This document shows positions 17,935-25,497 of a stretch of 42,098 nt of DNA, piece after piece; within the stretch, counting starts at the first letter, position 1; each line of letters begins with the position of its first letter. The stretch is from Nitrospira sp. bin75 (GTDB lineage Bacteria > Nitrospirota > Nitrospiria > Nitrospirales > UBA8639): NCBI GenBank assembly GCA_002238765.1, contig MPMZ01000024.1:1-42098 (forward strand), in the 5' to 3' direction. A program made the translations under genes and the position numbers. The notes beneath the pieces were generated by a model. It saw nothing but the letters and a program-made list of their open reading frames with translations, ran no database searches and was not told the DNA's origin.

Positions 17935-18559
17935 TGCCGGTTTTCAAATTTCGTTGGATCTGTATGGCCGTTTGTGCGTGGTGATCGGCGGCGAGGACGA
18001 AGCGGCACACAAGACCGCCCTGTTGTTGGACGTGGGGGCCAAAGTCACCGTGGTGAATCCCACTTTGAACGGGCCTTTGCGGAAGCTCACGGCTGCCGGA
18101 AAAGTCCTGCATCGGGGACGACGGTTCCGTTCGACGGATACCCAGGGAGCCTTTGTCGTCCTCAATACGCTGCCGGATGACACGGATCTTGCAAAATCGT
18201 TGCGTGCCTTATCGGAAGATGAACGGTTTCTGGTGTGGTCGATCGATCAGCCGGAATTGTCGAATTTCATGATGCCCGCCCTGGTCCGGCGAGGGGCCCT
18301 CCGCATGGCGATCAGTACGGGCGGTGCGTCCCCCGCGCTTGCCGGCACCTTGCGCCGGAACGGCGAAGAGATCTTCGATGAGGAATTTGAGCAGTTTTTG
18401 GAGTGGCTGGGCGCCTTGCGCCAGGACGTCCAGACCAGTGAACCGAGCATGGAAAAAAGACGAGCGCGGTTGAAAGCGGCGGTCGAAGGCTTCCGGTTGA
18501 CCGGGACCGTCGAGTACCCCGCTGCCTGGATTGAGCAGAAAGCCTCTTCTGATTCGTAA
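17927..18559 (+). CDS. Precorrin-2 dehydrogenase / sirohydrochlorin ferrochelatase-like (Met8/CysG-N family)
   Basis: About 210 residues. Opens ISLDLYGRLCVVIGG, the Rossmann beta-alpha-beta of the family, although the usual GGGxVAxRK is degenerate (GGEDEAAHKT). The diagnostic STGGASPALAGTLRR is present, followed by the helical dimerisation part. Oxidises precorrin-2 to sirohydrochlorin and may insert iron, on the route to sirohaem. ATG 17927 is used because it overlaps the HNH stop, giving the normal N-terminus. The degenerate NAD-binding loop leaves the dehydrogenase activity somewhat open. Confidence 0.82.
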   Translation: MNNAGFQISLDLYGRLCVVIGGEDEAAHKTALLLDVGAKVTVVNPTLNGPLRKLTAAGKVLHRGRRFRSTDTQGAFVVLNTLPDDTDLAKSLRALSEDERFLVWSIDQPELSNFMMPALVRRGALRMAISTGGASPALAGTLRRNGEEIFDEEFEQFLEWLGALRQDVQTSEPSMEKRRARLKAAVEGFRLTGTVEYPAAWIEQKASSDS

Positions 18560-18574
18560 CGAGGATGGTGCGGT

Positions 18575-18883
18575 ATGGTCTTATTGGAATTCAGCATGTC
18601 TCCCCTGGGAAAAGGCGAAAGCGTCGGGAAATACGTCTCCCGTTCTTTGCAGATTATCGACAAGAGCGGAGTCGAGTATCGATTGAATCCCATGGGGACG
18701 GTGCTCGAAGGAGAATGGGATGACGTATTTGACGTGGTGCGGCAATGTTATGAACGGATGACGAAGGATTGCGGCCGCATCTCCTGTACGATCAAGGTTG
18801 ATTACCGGAAAGGTCACACGGGACGCCTCAGCGGAAAAGTGGCCAGTGTGGAGAAACGGCTGAAGAAGAAACTGAAGACGTAA
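18575..18883 (+). CDS. MTH1187-family (UPF0045) thiamine-binding-like protein
   Basis: 102 residues. The ferredoxin-like UPF0045/MTH1187 pattern is clear: LEFSMSPLGKGESVGKYVSR at the N-terminus, GVEYRLNPMGTVLEGEWDDV in the middle. Family members bind thiamine or related ligands or act in small regulatory oligomers. It is 15 bases after the siroheme gene. The C-terminus is strongly basic (KRLKKKLKT). Confidence 0.85.
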   Translation: MVLLEFSMSPLGKGESVGKYVSRSLQIIDKSGVEYRLNPMGTVLEGEWDDVFDVVRQCYERMTKDCGRISCTIKVDYRKGHTGRLSGKVASVEKRLKKKLKT

Positions 18884-18888
18884 AAAGG

Positions 18889-19266
18889 TCAGAACGCGAT
18901 ACGCCGGACGCCGTCGACCACGTCGAAATGCGTATCGTTGCTCAACACCGGGAGCGCGTGCTGGCGGGCCAGCGCCGCGATCCAGGCGTCATTCGGCGCG
19001 ATGGGATGGCCCAGCCGTTTCAATTCCAGGCGGATGTCGGCATAGGCATCTGCCGTGGCCGAAGTCACGGCGGCGATTTCAGCCAACGGCAAATAGCGGC
19101 GCAACCAGTCCTCGTAGCGGCTGCGATGCCGCGATTGGCGAATGCCGAAATAATACTCACCGAGAACCACGCTCGGCACGACGAGCCGGTCGGCGGATCG
19201 AAAAGCGGCCTCCACCGTCGTAAGCCCTTCCACCCACGCGGATAAGGCATTGGTACCGAGGATCAT
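18889..19266 (-). CDS. vapC: VapC-like PIN-domain toxin with a missing catalytic Asp
   Basis: 125 residues with the PIN fold. Family members cut RNA with a cluster of acidic residues. The second to fourth are visible: Glu37 (VLGEYYFG), Asp93 (APNDAWIAAL) and Asp111 (SNDTHFD). The first, in the N-terminal xDTNxLS motif, is Gly here: MILGTNALSAW. The codon is GGT, one base away from GAT. The gene start overlaps the antitoxin stop by four bases. Toxicity is therefore doubtful; a single substitution or a sequence error are both possible. Confidence 0.88.
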   Translation of the reverse strand: MILGTNALSAWVEGLTTVEAAFRSADRLVVPSVVLGEYYFGIRQSRHRSRYEDWLRRYLPLAEIAAVTSATADAYADIRLELKRLGHPIAPNDAWIAALARQHALPVLSNDTHFDVVDGVRRIAF

Positions 19267-19514
19267 GTGATGTCTTCGGGGGAGAGGGTCTCGAATTCCT
19301 GCTCGATAACGGTAAGAACTCGGCGGTTTTCGTCCGAGAGGTCAGAGAGAGCGCCGAACCCGGCCATCCAGGGTGCTTCGGTGTTGCCGGAGCAACGGCG
19401 GAACTGTTCCTCAAGCGCTTCGGTAAAGAAACGCTTCAATGTCATGCCGCGGCCGGCAGCCAAGGCTTTGGCCTGCCGAAACGTGGCGTCAGGTAGTTCA
19501 ATAGTGGTTTTCAT
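19263..19514 (-). CDS. vapB: VapB-like antitoxin
   Basis: 83 residues. The N-terminal part MKTTIELPDATFRQAKAL is the ribbon-helix-helix DNA-binding segment of antitoxins of this kind; the C-terminal half should wrap the toxin. It precedes and overlaps vapC by four bases. A perfect 10-base inverted repeat directly upstream (19519-19546) is its probable operator. Confidence 0.85.
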   Translation of the reverse strand: MKTTIELPDATFRQAKALAAGRGMTLKRFFTEALEEQFRRCSGNTEAPWMAGFGALSDLSDENRRVLTVIEQEFETLSPEDIT

Positions 19515-19518
19515 GATC

Positions 19519-19546
19519 CCATATTCCCATAATTACGGGAATATGG
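19519..19546. promoter_or_regulatory. Inverted repeat, probable vapBC operator
   Basis: CCATATTCCC and GGGAATATGG form a perfect 10-base inverted repeat with an 8-base centre. It lies five bases before the vapB start and ends exactly at the alr stop codon. There is no T-run on the minus strand after it, so an autoregulatory operator is preferred over a terminator for the upstream operon. Confidence 0.65.
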
Positions 19547-20707
19547 TCAATGAGTTCCTGATTCTTCACGAAGGTCCGTCAGGGGTTCATACTCGCGAGG
19601 CACGTTGGGCCCGAGATTGCAGAGCACCTCATAGGGAATCGAGTCCTGCCAGTTCGCCAGGTCGTAGGCCGTGATCGCCTGGGTCGCCGATCTGCCCATC
19701 AAAATAACGTCGTCGCCCTGTTTGATCGTGGGGTCGTCGGTGACGTCGACGACGGTCATATCCATACAGATTCGCCCGACAATCGGGAAGCGCCGGTCGT
19801 GAATGATCACCTCTCCCGTGTTGGAAAGCCGGCGATTATACCCGTGGGCATAGCCGATGGGAAGGATCGCCAACCGGGAGTCCCGCCTCGTCCGATAGAG
19901 GTCACCGTAACTCACGGGTTCTCCTTTTCCGGCCGTTTTCAGGTGCACGACTTTGGTCGTCAGGGACAGGACCGGCTGAAGGGAAACAGGGACATCCCTG
20001 TCCTGCGCAGGCGTGTACCCGTATAACAGCAGTCCGGGACGAACCATATCCAAGTGCGCCCGAGGGTGCCAGAGTATCGCCGCGGTGTTGGCAGCGTGCC
20101 GCCAGGGCCGCGGCCCATTGGCCGGCAGGCTCGAAACGGTTTCGTGAAATCGGTCAAGTTGGAGAAGAGTAAACGCCGGGTCCGGGTTATCGGCATCGGC
20201 CAGATGAGTCATGAGCCCCTGACACGAGAGAAGATGGGAAAACGCCGGAGATTGCAAGAGAGGGAGCACTTCCCTGGTGGTGAATCCCAAACGTCTCATG
20301 CCGGTGTCCACTTTGACGTGAATGGGGTAGGGGCGATCGTGTTGCGAAACTTCCCGGCTCAGGGCATGCATGGTATCGGCATCGGAGAGCGTGGGAATCA
20401 GGTTGGCATGCACGAGATCTTTGACTTGCCCGGGTAACATGCCTCCCATCACGATAACGTCTTCGAGTCTTCCGGCTTCCCGCAGGAGCACGCCCTCGTG
20501 TACCGAGGCCACGCCGAACCGTCGAACGCCGAGTTGCGACAGGGCTTCGGCCACGGCCTTGTACCCATGGCCATAGCCGTTTGCCTTGATCACCGCAAGA
20601 ATGTCGACGCGTGGTGCGAGAACGCGACGAAGTTCACGAAGATTGTGAGCGAGGGCGTTAAGATCAATGATCGCCAGAGTCGGGGATAGCGCGGAAGAAG
20701 TGGGCAT
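19547..20707 (-). CDS. alr: Alanine racemase
   Basis: Interconverts L- and D-alanine for peptidoglycan. The PLP-binding AVIKANGYGHG motif (Lys about 41) and the C-terminal catalytic Tyr region (LPIGYAHGYNRRL, GRICMDMTVVDVT) are present. 386 residues is the normal length. Its ATG abuts the frr stop (one-base overlap), so it is the last gene of the rpsB operon, an uncommon companion for translation genes. Confidence 0.96.
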   Translation of the reverse strand: MPTSSALSPTLAIIDLNALAHNLRELRRVLAPRVDILAVIKANGYGHGYKAVAEALSQLGVRRFGVASVHEGVLLREAGRLEDVIVMGGMLPGQVKDLVHANLIPTLSDADTMHALSREVSQHDRPYPIHVKVDTGMRRLGFTTREVLPLLQSPAFSHLLSCQGLMTHLADADNPDPAFTLLQLDRFHETVSSLPANGPRPWRHAANTAAILWHPRAHLDMVRPGLLLYGYTPAQDRDVPVSLQPVLSLTTKVVHLKTAGKGEPVSYGDLYRTRRDSRLAILPIGYAHGYNRRLSNTGEVIIHDRRFPIVGRICMDMTVVDVTDDPTIKQGDDVILMGRSATQAITAYDLANWQDSIPYEVLCNLGPNVPREYEPLTDLREESGTH

Positions 20708-21267
20708 TAAATCTCCAGGATTTCTTCCTCCTTTTTCTTGAGCAGTTCATCGACCAGCTTGATTTTGCCGTCCACGATTTTTTGAATGGTGGCCTCGCCG
20801 CGTCGCAAGTCGTCTTCGGTAATCGTTGCGTCTTTTTGGAGGCGCTTGAGTTCATCATTCCCCTCCCGGCGAATGCCCCGAATGTGGATTTTCGTCTCTT
20901 CCCCGTATTTCCGACAGACTTTCACGAATTCCTTCCGACGTTCTTCGCTCAAGGCGGGAATCGGAATGCGTATCACCTTCCCGTCGTTGGACGGATTCAA
21001 GCCGAGATCCGAGGAAAGAATGGACTTTTCAATGTCTTTAATGCTTGTGGGGTCCCACGGCTGGATCATGATCAAGCGGCTGTCCGGCATCGAGAGGCTT
21101 CCCACCTGTTGCAAGGCGGTCGGCGTCCCGTAGTAATCAACTTTGATATGATCGAAGAGCGACAGGGACGCCCGGCTGCCCCTGATCGAGCCGAGTTCTT
21201 TTTTGAGGTGATCGAGGGCTCCGTCCATCTTTTGTGAGAGCGCGTCAATCGTCTTCTGAGACGGCAT
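20707..21267 (-). CDS. frr: Ribosome recycling factor
   Basis: Splits post-termination ribosomes with EF-G. The 186-residue product has the expected RRF features: GSIRGSRASLSLFDHIKVDYYGTP, the LMIQPWDPTSIKDIEKSIL-like segment, and the helical KVIRIPIPALSEERRKEFVK stretch. It follows pyrH by 12 bases. Confidence 0.98.
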   Translation of the reverse strand: MPSQKTIDALSQKMDGALDHLKKELGSIRGSRASLSLFDHIKVDYYGTPTALQQVGSLSMPDSRLIMIQPWDPTSIKDIEKSILSSDLGLNPSNDGKVIRIPIPALSEERRKEFVKVCRKYGEETKIHIRGIRREGNDELKRLQKDATITEDDLRRGEATIQKIVDGKIKLVDELLKKKEEEILEI

Positions 21268-21279
21268 GATGAATCCCGG

Positions 21280-22002
21280 TTATTGGAGGACCGCGTCCTG
21301 TTTGACGAGGGTCCCGATTTTCTCTCCCATGACCACGCGTTTCAAGTTGCCCCGTTCGGTGAGATTGAAGACGATCAAGGGGAGGTTGTTGTCCATGCAC
21401 AGCGTAATGGCCGTGGCATCCATGACCTTCAAGCTCTTGTTGAGGACGGAAAGAAACGGCAGCTCATCGAACATTGTTGCCGACGGGTGATCCAGCGGAT
21501 CGGCATCATAAATGCCGTTGACTTTGGTCCCTTTCAGGATGACGTCGGCTTTGATTTCCATCGCTCGCAGAGCCGCGGCCGTGTCCGTCGTAAAATAGGG
21601 GTTCCCGGTGCCGGCGGCAAAAATCACGACCCGTTTTTTTTCAAGGTGCCGGATGGCCCGCCGCCGGATGTAGCTCTCGGCCAATTGCCGCATTTCAATG
21701 GCCGACAACACGCGCGTGGAAACCCCGGCCTTTTCCAGCGCGTTTTGTAACGCGAGGCCGTTCAGCACGGTGGCGAGCATGCCCATGTAGTCGGCTGCCG
21801 TGCGTTCCATCCCGTCCGCGCTGGCGGCAATGCCGCGAAAAATGTTTCCGCCGCCGATCACCAGGGCGACCTCGACGTCCATGTTCACGACCTCGCCCAC
21901 CTCACCGGCGAGCGTCGTGAGGATATCGGGGTTAATGCCGTAGGTTTGGTCCCCTGCAAGCATTTCCCCACTGATCTTGAGGAGAATGCGGCGGTACTGC
22001 AC
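21280..22002 (-). CDS. pyrH: UMP kinase
   Basis: Hexameric bacterial uridylate kinase, UMP to UDP. It begins [15 protein letters not shown], has the [10 protein letters not shown] nucleotide loop and [12 protein letters not shown], and later [17 protein letters not shown], all diagnostic. 240 residues is standard. Five bases separate it from tsf. Confidence 0.98.
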   Translation of the reverse strand: MQYRRILLKISGEMLAGDQTYGINPDILTTLAGEVGEVVNMDVEVALVIGGGNIFRGIAASADGMERTAADYMGMLATVLNGLALQNALEKAGVSTRVLSAIEMRQLAESYIRRRAIRHLEKKRVVIFAAGTGNPYFTTDTAAALRAMEIKADVILKGTKVNGIYDADPLDHPSATMFDELPFLSVLNKSLKVMDATAITLCMDNNLPLIVFNLTERGNLKRVVMGEKIGTLVKQDAVLQ

Positions 22003-22007
22003 AGGCG

Positions 22008-22604
22008 TCAGTCCTGGCCTAATTGGTATCGTGTGAACCGGGCAATGGTCATGTTTTCGCCAAGCTTGGCAATTTTTTGCGTCAGGATTTCAGTGATCGT
22101 GACGTTGGGATCTTTGATGAAACTTTGCTCCAGGAGGCAATTCTCCTGGTAGAATTTTTCCAATTTGCCTTGCACGATTTTTTCAATGGCGGCGGCGGGT
22201 TTCCCGAGTTCTTTGGCCTGTGCCAGGTAAATCGCCTTTTCCCGCTCGACCTGCTCGGGGGGGACTTGCTCGCGTTTGACGTAGGACGGATTGGCCGCGG
22301 CAATTTGCAGGGCGACGTCTTTGACCAGTTCCTGAAATTCTTCATTGCGGGCGACGAAGTCCGTTTCACAATTGATTTCGACAAGAACGCCGATTTTGCT
22401 CCCGGCGTGGATGTAGGACGAGACGACGCCTTCCTTGGTTTCCCGCCCGGCTTTCTTTTGAGCCGCGGCCAGACCGCGTTGACGAAGGAGATCGATGGCT
22501 TTCTCAATATCCGAATCGGTTTCTTTCAGTGCATTTTGACAATCGAGGATTCCGGCTCCTGTTTTACCGCGTAGTTCTTTCACCAAGGTACCCATGCTGG
22601 ACAT
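22008..22604 (-). CDS. tsf: Elongation factor Ts (short type)
   Basis: Nucleotide exchange factor for EF-Tu. It has the N-terminal UBA-like domain ([19 protein letters not shown]) and the [11 protein letters not shown] core. At 198 residues it is the short type, with one core subdomain, as in Thermus, rather than the 280-residue E. coli type. GGAGAAGG upstream supports the first Met as the start. Confidence 0.97.
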   Translation of the reverse strand: MSSMGTLVKELRGKTGAGILDCQNALKETDSDIEKAIDLLRQRGLAAAQKKAGRETKEGVVSSYIHAGSKIGVLVEINCETDFVARNEEFQELVKDVALQIAAANPSYVKREQVPPEQVEREKAIYLAQAKELGKPAAAIEKIVQGKLEKFYQENCLLEQSFIKDPNVTITEILTQKIAKLGENMTIARFTRYQLGQD

Positions 22605-22670
22605 CGTGTATCCTTCTCCCTTATTTGTGGCTAGAATGAAAAAATATGGCTGATGACGTGCCGGGACGTT

Positions 22671-23480
22671 CTATGAGGAAGGCACTTGAACGCTTTCCAC
22701 CTGACTTTCGGTTGAACGGGCGGAGATCAAGTCGGTCATGAGGGTGTCTTCTTCTCCGCCGGCCGAATCGTCCTGCTTGTCTCGAAGGTCCAGGCCTTCC
22801 AGGCAGGCATCGGCAATCCGGGCGGTAAAGAGTTTCAAGGAACGAATGGCATCGTCATTTCCGGGGATTGGAAAATCAATTCGGGTGGGATCGCAATTGG
22901 TATCCACAATGGCGACGACGGGAATGCCCAACCGGTTGGCTTCCTTGACGGTAATGTGTTGAATGCGCGTATCGAGTACGTAGATGCACCCGGGTAACCC
23001 TTCCATCGTCTTGATGCCGCTCAGATATTTTTCCAGTTTGCCCCGCTCTTTTTCCATCAGCAACACTTCTTTTTTCTTCAGCCGTTCATGGGTTCCATCG
23101 GTTTGCGCGGCCTCGAGTTTCTTGAGTTGGTTGATACTCTTTTTGATCGTTTCGAAGTTGGTGAGCATGCCCCCCAACCAGCGTTGGGTGACGTAGTACA
23201 TGCCACAGCGCTGGGCTTCCTGTTCAACAATGTCGACGGCTTGGCGCTTGGTGCCCACGAAGAGGACCGATTCCCCGGCCGCAACGGTATCACGGACAAA
23301 ATTATAGGCGTCGAAAAAGAATTTGGCGGTTTGTTGTAAATCAATAAGATAAATGCCGTTTCTTTCTCCGAAGAGATACGGCTTCATTTTGGGATTCCAG
23401 CGGTTGGTTTGATGCCCAAAATGTACGCCTGCCTCTAACATGTCTTTGATGGATACCATGTTGGGGTTTTTCGCCTCCAT
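22671..23480 (-). CDS. rpsB: 30S ribosomal protein S2
   Basis: First gene of the operon. Contains [35 protein letters not shown] and the [10 protein letters not shown] motif of S2. 269 residues including a Ser/Glu-rich C-terminal tail. The start may be the Met at 23459 ([11 protein letters not shown], the family norm), preceded by GGAGG at a rather long spacing; the Met at 23480 has no visible ribosome-binding site. Confidence 0.98.
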   Translation of the reverse strand: MEAKNPNMVSIKDMLEAGVHFGHQTNRWNPKMKPYLFGERNGIYLIDLQQTAKFFFDAYNFVRDTVAAGESVLFVGTKRQAVDIVEQEAQRCGMYYVTQRWLGGMLTNFETIKKSINQLKKLEAAQTDGTHERLKKKEVLLMEKERGKLEKYLSGIKTMEGLPGCIYVLDTRIQHITVKEANRLGIPVVAIVDTNCDPTRIDFPIPGNDDAIRSLKLFTARIADACLEGLDLRDKQDDSAGGEEDTLMTDLISARSTESQVESVQVPSS

Positions 23481-23581
23481 TCAAGTAGGGATATTAGAAA
23501 ATAACGCCATCAATTCAAACGGTGCTCCGGTGAGCGTGCACCACGTGGCGCGTGGCGAATCTGTCTGCTCAAACCAACAAG

Positions 23582-23610
23582 ATTTAACACAACCCTTGTT
23601 TTTATTGCAA
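23582..23610 (-). promoter_or_regulatory. Probable promoter of the rpsB-tsf-pyrH-frr-alr operon
   Basis: On the minus strand TTGCAA (23605-23610) and TTAAAT (23582-23587) are 17 bases apart. This leaves a leader of about 95 bases before rpsB, which includes a GC-rich stretch (about 23531-23560, with GTGCACCACGTGG) that might hold an S2 autoregulatory structure. The rest of the 412-base gap up to proA is repeat family A. Confidence 0.45.
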
Positions 23611-23727
23611 GGTCAATTGCCATGCCTGCCTGCAAAAGAGTACAACGATGGAGGCACGAGCGCAATCATTAGGGGAGGTTGACGTTTTGACGGCGATTCC
23701 CGATTGTCGGTAAAGTGATTTTCTACT

Positions 23728-23846
23728 CCTCTACCTCCCAACTTTTCCCTCTTCGGAAAAAGTTCCCGTCCTTGCAAAGGAGGGGAAGCAGGAGGGAACG
23801 CCTATAGTTTCCTCCCCTTTGTAAGGGGAGGCTAGGTGGGGTAGAG
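23728..23846. repeat. Paired inverted repeat element, family A (copy 3)
   Basis: The left arm CTCTACCTCCC carries an inner hairpin AACTTTT-CCCTCTTCGG-AAAAAGTT and ends GCAAAGGAGGGG. The right arm is CCTCCCCTTTGTAAGGGGAGG followed by GTGGGGTAGAG. It is directly upstream of the ProA-like gene; copy 4 lies directly downstream of it. Confidence 0.8.
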
Positions 23847-23892
23847 AGTGTGAACCGGGGTATAGACAAACTTTTGAGTTGAGGGTTAAAGA

Positions 23893-25248
23893 ATGGTTGA
23901 AGTTCCTATCAAGCTGCATCTTCAAGGTCTTGCCAAACAAGCCAATGCCGCAACCCGTGCCTTGGCGTTGATGACGGGCCAAGAGCGCGCCGTGGCGCTC
24001 GAGGCCATGGCGGAACGGTTGGAAACGAGCATGGAAGACGTGTTGACGGCCAACAAACGGGATCTCGATGCCATTCCCAAGGAGTGGGGACCGGATGAGT
24101 ATCGGAAAGCGAGAGAACAGATTTCCATGACGGAAAACACCCTTCTCGATATGGTCGCCTTTATCCGTAAGATTGCAGAGGAACCGGATCCCACGGGGGA
24201 AGTGTCGCAGGGATGGTTGACGCAAGACGGCCTGCACGTGCATCGGGTTCGTGTCCCGATCGGGGTGATCGCCGTCATTTCCGAATATGGCCCGTCCGTG
24301 GTGGCCGAATCGATGGCGATGTGTCTCCGCTCGGGAAACGTGTGCGTGGTGCGTGGGGGAAAAGAATGGTTTTGGACGAATTCCACGGTCGCCAGGGTCT
24401 TGCGCGAGGCGGCGGAACAACACGGTGTTCCCCAAGGGGCGCTCACGTTTGTGGATCGCCCCGACCGTGAGGGCGTGCTTGAACTGGCCCGGTTGCGCAA
24501 CGTGGTGCACGGCGTCGTTCCAAGGGGGAAAGCGAGCTTGCGCAAAGCCGTGATGGAGCAGTCACGCGTCCCGGTCCTGGGGTATGACGGAGGCTTGTGC
24601 CACGTCTACGTGGATAAAGACGCGGACGTGCCGTTGGCTCAAGGGATCGTGGTGAATTCCAAGATCCAGGATCCGGTTGCCACCAATGCCGCGGATACGC
24701 TGTTGGTCCATCAGGCCATCGCACGGCAGTTACTGCCCGGCCTGCTCCGGCGGTTGCTCAGTGAATTTACCGTGGATCTCATCGGCTGTCCGAAAACCGT
24801 CTCCATGATGGGCATCATGGCCATGACCGGGCATAAGGGGATTCGAGCGGCCACGGACGAGGATTGGGAACACAAAAGGCAATCGCCGGAGCTGGGCATC
24901 AAGATCGTCAATAATCTCGACGAAGGTCTTACCCACATTGCGGCCTACGGACCGGGACATACCGATACCATTGTGACCCGTCGTTATGAAACCGCGATGC
25001 GCTTCGTCCGGGAAGTGGATTCCGGTTCGGTGTTGGTGAATGCCTCGACCCGCCTGCATTCAGGGCCGCAAATGGATTTGGGTGAGGAACTGGGAATCAA
25101 TACGTCTCATTTCCACGTGAGAGGGCCGTTGACGCTTCGATCCCTGACCACTGAAAAACACGTCGGGTTCGGGAACGGTCAATTACGACAACCCCATCCT
25201 GTTCCCCAGGCGTATCAGGATGCGATGATGCTGTCCTCCAAATTCTAG
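23893..25248 (+). CDS. ProA-like aldehyde dehydrogenase lacking the catalytic Cys
   Basis: A 451-residue homologue of glutamate-5-semialdehyde (gamma-glutamyl phosphate) reductase ProA, second step of proline synthesis. Many ProA motifs hold: RVRVPIGVIAVI, LRSGNVCVVRGGKE, GYDGGLCHVYVD, and the C-terminal DLGEELGINT plus RGPLTLRSLTTEK. The catalytic-Cys motif, normally PGVCNAxETLLV, reads PVATNAADTLLV with Thr264 (codon ACC) in the Cys place, and the EARPNVT loop is replaced by SEYGPSVVAES. Real ProA activity is therefore doubtful. It may be a repurposed paralogue, or an inactive one; a true proA would be expected elsewhere in the genome. It has no proB neighbour and is flanked on both sides by family A repeats. 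Confidence 0.85.
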   Translation: MVEVPIKLHLQGLAKQANAATRALALMTGQERAVALEAMAERLETSMEDVLTANKRDLDAIPKEWGPDEYRKAREQISMTENTLLDMVAFIRKIAEEPDPTGEVSQGWLTQDGLHVHRVRVPIGVIAVISEYGPSVVAESMAMCLRSGNVCVVRGGKEWFWTNSTVARVLREAAEQHGVPQGALTFVDRPDREGVLELARLRNVVHGVVPRGKASLRKAVMEQSRVPVLGYDGGLCHVYVDKDADVPLAQGIVVNSKIQDPVATNAADTLLVHQAIARQLLPGLLRRLLSEFTVDLIGCPKTVSMMGIMAMTGHKGIRAATDEDWEHKRQSPELGIKIVNNLDEGLTHIAAYGPGHTDTIVTRRYETAMRFVREVDSGSVLVNASTRLHSGPQMDLGEELGINTSHFHVRGPLTLRSLTTEKHVGFGNGQLRQPHPVPQAYQDAMMLSSKF

Positions 25249-25272
25249 GAAGCCCCTGCTCCACGATTAAGA

Positions 25273-25308
25273 AGTCCCGGTTGCAAATGTCGGGGCCCGT
25301 TTTTTTCT
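25273..25308 (+). terminator. Possible weak terminator after the ProA-like gene
   Basis: A short GTCCCG / CGGGGC stem with an 11-base loop is followed by CCGTTTTTTT. The T7 run is convincing, the stem (four to six pairs) is weak. Confidence 0.4.
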
Positions 25309-25428
25309 TCCCCTCCTTTGTAAGGAGGGGCAAAGGGGAGGTAGAGTCTGTAGAGAGGACGACGAAATTCTATCCTCCATCGGCTGTTGGCTCTACCCCA
25401 CCTAACCTCCCCTTACAAAGGGGAGGAA
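25309..25428. repeat. Paired inverted repeat element, family A (copy 4)
   Basis: Left arm CCCCTCCTTTGTAAGGAGGGG with GGGAGGTAGAG; right arm CTCTACCCCACCTAACC with CCCCTTACAAAGGGG. Arms and orientation match copy 2 at 6610-6750 while the inner spacer is unrelated in sequence. Confidence 0.8.
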
Positions 25429-25497
25429 ACGAGAATATCAGCGCACTCTTAAAAGCCTCCCGTTGCGTTCTCATGGCGCACGGTCCGGTTTCCTCCC

